A DNA stretch of 64,000 nucleotides. Source: Geosiphon pyriformis (taxonomy: Eukaryota; Glomeromycota; Glomeromycetes; Archaeosporales; Geosiphonaceae). Positions within the stretch are counted from its first letter, which is position 1. The number at the start of each line of letters is the position of its first letter. Both the position numbers and the translations under genes were made by a program. A model generated the notes under the pieces. The model was not told the DNA's origin. It saw only the letters and a program-made list of their open reading frames with translations, and did not search any database. Shown piece by piece: positions 57,628-64,000 of this stretch. The stretch is from the NCBI GenBank assembly GCA_016748015.1, contig JAAOMT010000553.1, positions 80,533-144,532 on the forward strand, given 5' to 3'.

Positions 57628-58599
57628 TGTTACCAGAGATTTTTGGTCTCTTTTCTTAAATGTTGTTGATGCTTGTTTGCTGTGAATTCACGTTTTCTGG
57701 ATGTGGTTGAATCTCCAGTAACTGAATTTATCTTCAAATTATCTCCTATAATTTGAACTGCTGGGCTTAAAGTGGAATGGCCAATTCTATGCCAGTTACT
57801 TTGTATAGTTATGTTGTAGTAAACGTTAACTCTTTTCCAGAAATTGCTTGTCTGGAAGCTTACTAAATTGTGTGTAGTTACTTTTGCTGTGAAAGTCAAC
57901 TCTTCTACAGGAATCTTGTCTGTAGGCTACCCTAATGATTATGATAATAAAATAAAAGAAAATAAAAAAAAAGGAAAAAAAAAGAAGAAATGAGGAATTG
58001 ATTTGTTAAAGTCATTTTGGATCCAGGTCTGGAAGTGTTTTAACAGTCTACTGAAATTGGTAGCTAATCAATTTCAAACTGTTAGTTGTGTTTTTGAGGA
58101 TTTTCTAAGTGCGATAATTTAAAGAATTTGGTTTTTCAAATTATTTGATATTTATTTCTTTTTGTGTGTATAAGAATGGTTCTAAGTGATAAATCTAAAG
58201 TAAGATACATTTTCTCAAAGAGAGAAGCTCTTCTTTTATACAACTTGTCGTAACACTATTCTATGAACTTGAACTTTGTTATTTTCTACAATTTTGCTAA
58301 ACTAAAGATACATTTCGGCAAACTACAAGTTATTTCTGCGAACTATTAAATATTTCGGCAAATTTCTATAAATTTCGGTGAACTTTTGAATGTTACATAG
58401 TTCGGAGTATTGCATGATTGATTATTGCAATTAGGTTACATTTGTGTTGTGTACAATTTGGGTTATTAAATAAAATGATAATTTTGGACATTTTTGCTAA
58501 TGTAATAAGTGATAATTTGAAATGATAATATGCTAATTAATGATAGAAATTATAAGATAATTTTATGCTAAATAATATCTCCAATTTTGTCTGGTAACA
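57628..58599 (-). repeat. LTR B, 5' LTR of the full-length element
   Basis: A 972-bp LTR with TGTTACCAGAGA and GTCTGGTAACA ends; the outer flank is LINE ORF2 RT in minus orientation. It differs from the partner LTR at many sites, for example GGGCTTAAAG against GGGCTTATAAG. Confidence 0.9.
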
Positions 58600-59829
58600 T
58601 CGCAAATAATGCCAGTCCACTAAATCATAAGCTTTGCACATATCTTGTAGCATTAATCAAAGCTCTTTGTTTTTCTCCAGAACATTCTCAACAACTAAGC
58701 CAATAGCAAAAATAGGAAACTGGATCAAAGTACCCTTTAACACCAAAAAATTGTCACTACAAAGAACATTAAACTTGCTACAAGTCAAAGATATACAATC
58801 AAATAAGATCTTAAATAGTATTTTACATGCTGTTTCGACTAATGCAATAGGTCTAGTATTAGTCAAAACACCATTCTACTTATAAGGTTTTGGAATCATT
58901 GAAACTCACACTTTTTTCCACAGATTAAGAACTGCATCCATACTCAAACACAAATTCAATAATTTCAAAAAACAGGCCAAAATCTCTTTACCACAATGCT
59001 TCTAAAGTTCATTAGGTATCCTTGATAACTCAGCTGCTTTATTGTTCAGTAGATTATCAACAACCAGAAACAAATCTTCCATACCAATTTCATTCATTAT
59101 ACCAGAAAAAGGATATCATTTACATAATTCAAAGACATATATTGTCAAGTCCAGAGATCAGGTATTTTTGAAAGAACTGATTGTTTTCTTGTCCATCCTT
59201 CCATAATTCTATTAACTTTGAGCTTTATCTCATTAGACTCAATTACCAGCTCATCATCTACTACCAAGTGATCCAAAACCATCTTGTGAAATAGACATTC
59301 CAGAATGCTCTTTATCATCTTTTCTTTGTTAGAACAGAAGTTTTTCATATGACAGTCAATTGTCTTTCTTATAGCAATATTCTCAGCAACCTTAGATTTG
59401 CAATACTTGGACTTATGATACCCTTTTCTTATTACTGACAAATGTTTAATCAATTCCATTGAGCTTACACCATTTAAAACCATGCTATCAACCTTGAAAG
59501 CTTTGACTATATTAATAGCCAACCAGATCTTAATAAGATGATTGAAATTCAGAAGATCACCAAAGTTCTAATATTTTACAACCTTTACAACAAGCAGCTT
59601 TAATTTAATGAATTTGGAAGATTGTTTATTCCTCAAACAGTCATATTCACTATACCAAATCCTAGAAAAAACTGTGTCAGCAGTCTGTACTATGGCTTTT
59701 TCCAACATTTTCTACATTGTATTCAAGTCACCATTGACTCTTGTCTTCTCAAACATGTCCGACCTAGCCAACAACTTGGCAAAAGAGCAGTCTTTAAAGC
59801 TTAACTATTAAACATTATCTGCATTCATT
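58600..59829 (-). pseudogene. LINE ORF2: RT fingers and palm start
   Basis: Minus-strand text IRKTIDCHMKNFCSNKEKMI, ECLFHKMVLDHLVVDDELVI, RIMEGWTRKQ, TRPIALVETACKILFKILFD, NVLCSDNFLVLKGTLIQFPI and QDMCKAYDLVDW follows the LINE at 19.8 kb step by step. It is interrupted by stops and ends at the LTR border, so motifs B-E and RNase H are absent. Confidence 0.75.
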
Positions 59830-60599
59830 AATTTAAACTTCCACTGGTTTTAGTTGGCTTGTCTGCGAATGTTAATAAGATATATATCCAGCAGTCCACC
59901 CAAACCAATTGAAATGAAAACTAACTTATGATCTGTATCAAAAAACTCAAACACACCATCGACAAAATGTGATGCCATAGCAGATGCCAAATTCTCACTC
60001 ACTAAAATAAAATCAATCACTTTCTCAACACCTCTAAAATTGCTCCAGATAGAAGCCTTGGCCAATGAGTATCCATCAAAAGTATTAATCAGGCCCAAAC
60101 CCAAATAAAACTTGAAACTTGCACTTCTACTAGACCCATTTTCATTAAAATTACCACTTAAAACCACAAAAGAGCTGGAATTGACCACCTTAGAAACCAT
60201 AGAATTGATATTAGCAGCTTAACTAAATTATGTGCCAATGGATGCACCAGCATACAGATTTAAGATTATAACTAAAAGCTTGTTCTTAAACAGAAGATGC
60301 ACAGAAATCAAACAACCAGAAATCTTATCCACTTTCAAAACATGCTGAGCCAAAGAATTGTTCATAATTATGGCAACCTCAGTACCACAAAACCCAATAT
60401 CCAAACCAGAAGTAAAAACCCAAAGTTCATCAAATTTATTCATAATTCAAGGCCTAATGTTAGATCTCAATTTTGGTTCAGTAACAATCAAAATCATATT
60501 GCCTGAATCTTTATGCCAACAAACAATGTCTTCCTGCTTAGCTAAATTTGACATACTCCTAATATTACACGTAGCCACTCTCCAAATGAGCTCACTCAT
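59830..60599 (-). pseudogene. LINE ORF2 start: APE-type endonuclease
   Basis: Starts at the ATG overlapping the ORF1 stop (ATGA): MSELIWRVATCNIRSMSNLA, then ILIVTEPKLRSN (Glu), LSGNFNENGSS (usual GDFN is GNFN, Asp to Asn), ASIWSNFRGVEKVIDFILVS and FEFFDTDHKLVF (Asp-His kept). One stop pair near 60.22 kb splits it. The changed Asp should inactivate nicking. The residues CNIRSM are the usual start of this endonuclease family (N for metal site). Confidence 0.75.
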
Positions 60600-61741
60600 T
60601 GATGCAAAGGATGTACCAAAGAACCCAAATTTATGCACAACAGATCTAACTTTCCCAAGATTGAGCCAATAGAAACTTCAAGAGCCAACATCTTAGATTC
60701 CAAACTGTTAACTTTAGAGGTAAAAACTTTTGAACTGCTTAGACCCAAATCCACTACTTTGTCTTCTAATACTGAAGAAGAGAGAGGAAAGAATAGCCAA
60801 AGGACATTCAAAACCATATCAGTTTCTGGTAATGCCAATGTAAAAACAGGAGCAGCTGGAAGTACAACTTGAGTAATAGGCACCAGGGGCACCAGCTCCA
60901 CACCATTTAATTTATGCACAATATCTAACACCTGATTAGCTAGTAATTCTAAGGAACATTTTAGTGAAGTTAGACAATTATTGATTGAGAATTTATTTTG
61001 AACAACTGGTGCACTTCCCTTAATACTTGAAGAACCAGAAGAAAGAGGACCAGACCCAAAACCAGAGTCAAAATGAGGGCCACTAGAAGGAGAAACAAGT
61101 AAGACCACTTGTACCCAAGATTTGCCACCAAAGACAGCAGATTTAGAAATAGAAACACCCTTCCTAGCATACAATTTTGCCAGCCAAAGATGATGGTTTT
61201 CTGAAGAGACTCTTTTAACAAGTCTTAAAAGCTTAAAGATGAGCAGAATTGATACATCACACTCCAGAGCAGAATGACCAAAATGTCCACACTTTTTACA
61301 GCAAACCAAGTCCAATCTAGCCCAAGATAATTTAACACCATCAAATATCAGCACAGTGTGATAAGCAGACTCCAAATCCTCCTTAGATTCAAAACCAACT
61401 ACAGTACAGTGTACCTGGTTGTCAGAATTCATTGAGCAATTAATAACACAGGTCTTCCCACCAGCCCCATCCAAAAAAGTGTCCAAATTATGAACAATTG
61501 TTCTTACTGGCAAAGTAAACAGCAATGCTCTGAACCTATTTCTTGATGCCCAAGTCTCATGATCACTTACAGCTATGGCCACATGCACCGAATTTTTACC
61601 AATTAAGAAGGACCATTTAACAGCCAATTGTTTAGCCTGATCTAATTCAGCAAATTCTACCACAGCTTTTTGCCATAATTCAATAAGTTGAATTTTGATC
61701 AACTTAATTTCACCAAATTCAGCTAGTGCAGTGATGATCAT
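60596..61741 (-). pseudogene. LINE ORF1, C-terminal part with CCHC knuckle (381 open codons)
   Basis: RNA-binding ORF1 of the LINE. Segments: MIITALAEFGEIKLIKIQLI, ELWQKAVVEFAELDQAKQLA, GKNSVHVAIAVSDHETWASR, GGKTCVINCSMNSDNQVHCT, knuckle CCKKCGHFGHSALECD (C-x2-C-x4-H-x4-C), LWLAKLYARKGVSISKSAVF, then a Ser/Gly-rich linker (GSGFG-type) and a long Leu/Val-rich C-terminus with coiled-coil character (VNSLESKMLALEVSIGSILG). It ends HPLHQ-TGA, the stop overlapping the ATG of ORF2. Upstream parts continue to 62479 through stops. Confidence 0.8.
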
Positions 61742-62479
61742 ATCCTTTAGTGTGTTTATGGGAATTTCTTTGATAACTACAGCCTAATTTGAACGAATTT
61801 CTTGTTTCTTAAGATTGCTGTTTATGATAATTCCCTCTTTTCTGGCCAATAATATAGCCTTAATCAAGCTCTCCTCAGAAATAAACATTAATCAAATGAT
61901 CCTTTCAAATTTTGAGGGAGTAGTGGCCCCCCCAAAACCATTTACTGTTGAAAAAATTTTCTTGATGAACTGAGTCTTTGTTGTAGCAGATTTGCCCTCC
62001 ACCATTGAAAGATTGATATCCAAAGCAAATGACCTTCTAACAGAAACTTCTACAGGCATTTTCACAATTTTAGGATCTATCCATTTCTTTTCCAAAGATA
62101 TACCAAGAGGGGGTGGGAGGAGTTCCACTTCTTTTTCTATTTCATAATTGGGGGAGCCAAGAGAAGACCTAAAGACTATGCTGGAATTCATTTTCTTTGC
62201 TTTAAGAGTAGTGGCTGCTTAGCCTAAAAAAGACTTACTGTTGACACTTTTTATGACTATATTGTCTTCATTACAACTAAACTCACTATCCATGTCTGAG
62301 TACATGCTATTAGAACTAAGTTTGACTAAAGAAATGTTCTTTTCATTACCTGAATGTTTAATATTACCAAGAACTACCTTCTTCTTTTGGGAAAAAGAAC
62401 CACCAGCAGGACCATAGAGAGTACCCTTAGGCACTTTTTTCTTAGACATATCATTGCTAGAAGCAGTCTTTAAATTCAC
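61742..62479 (-). pseudogene. LINE ORF1, N-terminal part (stops)
   Basis: Begins MNLKTASSNDMSKKKVPKGT; includes FSQKKKVVLGNIKHSG, SFALDINLSMVEGKSATTKT, IKKIFSTVNGFGGA and FERII-TGA, then IKAILLARKEG and VIKEIPINTL. MSKKK at the internal Met matches the probable start in the LINE at 26.2 kb. Stops lie near 62220, 61889 and 61785; the middle one is present at the same place in two other copies. Confidence 0.65.
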
Positions 62480-62535
62480 AACAAAAGAGTTATTAGTTAA
62501 AAAAATATTGATATAAACTTAACAAAAAAAAACAA

Positions 62536-62598
62536 AAAACTTCTTTTTCAGAAAAGCACTTTTTGAGAATTTGTAGATGTAAGAGAAAAAGAAGTTTT
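62536..62598 (-). repeat. Perfect 14-bp inverted repeat in LINE leader
   Basis: AAAACTTCTTTTTC and GAAAAAGAAGTTTT separated by 35 nt would form a hairpin in the LINE transcript leader. The LINE at 47.07 kb keeps a similar pair (AAACTTCTTTTTC, GAAAGAAGTTT), and a weaker one is seen near 26.06-26.13 kb. Confidence 0.65.
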
Positions 62599-62620
62599 TT
62601 TTGTGTTTTTACCTATTTGT

Positions 62621-63600
62621 GCTAATACAATTAAAAATAAAATTATAAAACTTTATGTCTTGGGTAGACAAAAATTAAGAATAAACACTACTTTTATCAA
62701 AAAAAATTTCTTTTTTTTTATTCATATTTATAATATAATTAGGATACTTAGATATTATCAAATCTAAAATTTCTTTTATATCAGATCTTTAGATATTTTC
62801 TAATAACAAAGCCTTTGTTTTAATTATTACTCATTATATTAATGATAATTAAAATCTTCAACAAACAATAATTGATTTTGAATTAATAAATAAATAACAT
62901 AATAGAATAAATTTTGCAAATAAAATTTTTAAAATATTAAAAAATTAAAAAATTATATCAAAAATACATATATATATTCTTGTATGAATTTAGATGAGTT
63001 GATAGCCAATAATAAAATCAATATATTATACAACATATTAATATTATTTAAGACTTAGAGTTATTATAATGCTTATATTATCAAAAATTACATTTTTTTA
63101 ATATTGGCTTAAGTTAGTTTTTATTATTATCTTAATGCTAAATTTTTAGTATTAATATTATCTTAAGTTCAGAGTTATCACAGTGCTTATATCATCAAAA
63201 ATCATATTTTTTTAATGTTAGCTTAAATGGTTTTTATTATTGTCTTAAGCTAAATTTTCAGCCAAAAAAGTTAAGAAAAAAGTTTAAAAAAGAGTTATAC
63301 TTACTCTTTTTTTATACAAGTTTACTATTAATTTTATTAACTATAACATAATTTCTTTTCAATAATTTCTTGTTATTATTTTTAATAATGCTGTAAATAA
63401 TAGTATTTTTATAAGAAAGTTAATAAAAAAATTAAAAAAAAAACATTCAATGAAACTCAAAAGACTTTTGATTTTGATACTTTAATCATATTTTAAACTT
63501 GGCAGTGTTACGGTTTAAGAATTTAGCAAAAAGAATCATAAAAATAATACAAACTATTCAATCATAATATAGCACAGTAATAATCTTAGAAAGGTAATAA
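62621..63600. other. AT-rich region with a two-copy 114-bp tandem duplication
   Basis: No gene is seen. A direct duplication of about 114 bp occupies about 63045-63158 and 63159-63272: both copies contain GAGTTAT...TGCTTATAT.ATCAAAAAT, ATTTTTTTAAT.TT.GCTTAA and TTTTTATTATT.TCTTAA. Copies differ mostly by A/G and C/T. Confidence 0.6.
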
Positions 63601-63607
63601 TTAACAT

Positions 63608-63699
63608 AGTAGCAAACACCATCTCGCGATAGTGGCAAGCACCAGTTCACAATAGCAGCCAACACCAACTGGTGATAGCAGCAAGCACCAGGTTGAAAT
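63608..63699. repeat. 23-bp minisatellite, four units
   Basis: Four head-to-tail 23-bp units of form AGYRGCMARCACCANNTNNNNAT: AGTAGCAAACACCATCTCGC, AGTGGCAAGCACCAGTTCAC, AGCAGCCAACACCAACTGGT and AGCAGCAAGCACCAGGTTGA (first 20 bases of each). There are no spacers between units. It stands out by its G+C content in an AT-rich surround. Confidence 0.85.
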
Positions 63700-64000
63700 A
63701 TCAAAAAGAAAGTATTTTCTTGTAGAACTATAAACATGTATATATACAGTAGTTTTAATATTGGGAAAGAATCAATCAAGTAATAAAAATCATAACTTAT
63801 CAAGCAATAGATCCAATTTTATCCAACAAACTCCACTTTAAATCATACTTTCAAATTAAATATCCCAAGAAAACTTTAAAATCAAAAAGAAATGAAAAAG
63901 AATATTTAAAACTGAACTATCACAACCCAAAGTATTAAGAAACTTACTTGTATTATTTATTGAATGAAACTATCATTCATCAACTGAATCCCTTGGAAGA
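63700..64000. other. AT-rich end of window
   Basis: No gene or repeat recognised in the last 300 bp; short frames only. Confidence 0.5.

Larger units (their letters stand above)
48793..58599 (-). mobile_element. Full-length Ty3/gypsy-type element with dUTPase and extra 3' ORF (LTR B family)
   Basis: LTRs (48793-49773 and 57628-58599) enclose, on the minus strand: primer-binding-site candidate, gag, CCHC knuckle, protease, Cys-rich segment, dUTPase, RT, RNase H, integrase, GPY/F module, 3' ORF and polypurine tract. Integrase after RNase H and a GPY/F module identify the Ty3/gypsy (Metaviridae) order. About ten stops or frameshifts interrupt it, nearly all explainable as G:C to A:T changes. 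Catalytic losses: protease Asp-Ser-Arg, RT YLDN, integrase first Asp to Asn. The outer 4 bp (TCAG and TCGC) do not match. The two LTRs differ visibly (roughly 10% by eye). Confidence 0.9.
58600..62620 (-). mobile_element. LINE with ORF1 and 5' half of ORF2, cut off by the LTR element
   Basis: Minus-strand LINE: leader with a 14-bp inverted repeat (62536-62549 and 62585-62598), ORF1 (62479-60596), ORF2 endonuclease (60599 to about 59.83 kb) and RT fingers to motif A, then truncated at 58599 by the LTR. The RT reads QDMCKAYDLVDWHYLR at the junction (motif A Asp kept). It gives the clearest view of the ORF1-ORF2 junction in this LINE family. Confidence 0.85.

Noticed and set aside
63608-63699. 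CRISPR-like repeats
   Set aside because: Units are contiguous with no spacers, and the context is a eukaryotic genome.
63558-63803. 81-codon minus-strand frame (membrane-like)
   Set aside because: Spans the 23-bp minisatellite and AT-rich flank; hydrophobicity follows from T-rich codons.
1-64000. TGA read as tryptophan (alternative code) because many transposon Trp positions are TGA
   Set aside because: Host genes use TGG for Trp and end at standard stops; the other stops (TAA, TAG) are equally common in the transposons, so decay explains it.
1-64000. Classical RIP (CpA to TpA only)
   Set aside because: On Trp codons strict RIP would give TAG; both TGA and TAG are seen, so only a general G:C to A:T bias is supported.
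1-64000. tRNA genes
   Set aside because: No cloverleaf with GGTTCRANTCC-type T arm was noticed on either strand; a covariance scan was not possible.

Overview
The window reads as a stretch of a repeat-rich, AT-rich nuclear genome from a fungus, most likely an arbuscular mycorrhizal fungus (Glomeromycotina). The basis is short spliced genes (introns mostly 60-100 bp), fungal families (SPX domain, NSE2, a Sos7-like kinetochore protein), a fungal-type LSU rRNA fragment, and about 90% of the window filled with decayed LTR and LINE retrotransposons drifting towards A+T. The species assignment is inference. No tRNA, CRISPR array or bacterial operon was seen.

Layout: 1-12.07 kb holds two Ty3/gypsy-type copies on the minus strand with an ~790-bp LTR ('LTR A'), plus a solo LTR of a second family ('LTR B', ~970 bp) sitting in gag. 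12.07-14.79 kb is a LINE 3' half (+). 15.74-19.38 kb is a host-gene island: an intact NSE2/MMS21 SUMO ligase gene (+) converging on an intact gene (-) for an SPX-ACT-SerB fusion protein (phosphate-sensor domain joined to phosphoserine phosphatase). 19.8-24.5 kb is a relatively young LINE ORF2 (-). 24.5-26.06 kb is AT-rich relic sequence. 26.06-40.75 kb is one LINE (+) blown apart by two solo LTRs and a 6.1-kb Ty3/gypsy element that itself carries a solo LTR. 40.75-43.03 kb is a very decayed LTR-gag-protease relic (+).

43.06-44.50 kb is a palindrome: two ~95% identical inverted copies of an unrecognised gene around a fragment of LSU rRNA. 44.53-46.20 kb is a multi-exon gene resembling the fungal kinetochore protein Sos7. 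46.4-48.8 kb holds a LINE tail fragment (-) and a LINE ORF1 (+). 48.79-58.60 kb is the most complete Ty3/gypsy element (-): gag with CCHC knuckle, protease, a Cys-rich segment, dUTPase, RT, RNase H, integrase, GPY/F module and an extra 3' ORF that runs into the LTR. 58.6-62.6 kb is a LINE (-) with ORF1 and the endonuclease half of ORF2. The last 1.4 kb is AT-rich with two small tandem repeats.

The three host genes are unrelated in function (SMC5/6 SUMO ligation, serine synthesis with a likely phosphate-status input, kinetochore). Points most worth following are the SPX-SerB fusion, the rRNA-cored palindrome, and the dUTPase + Cys-rich + ORF3 architecture shared by two Ty3/gypsy families. Splice sites were placed by eye from reading frame, GT/GC-AG signals and family similarity recalled from general knowledge; no search was run.
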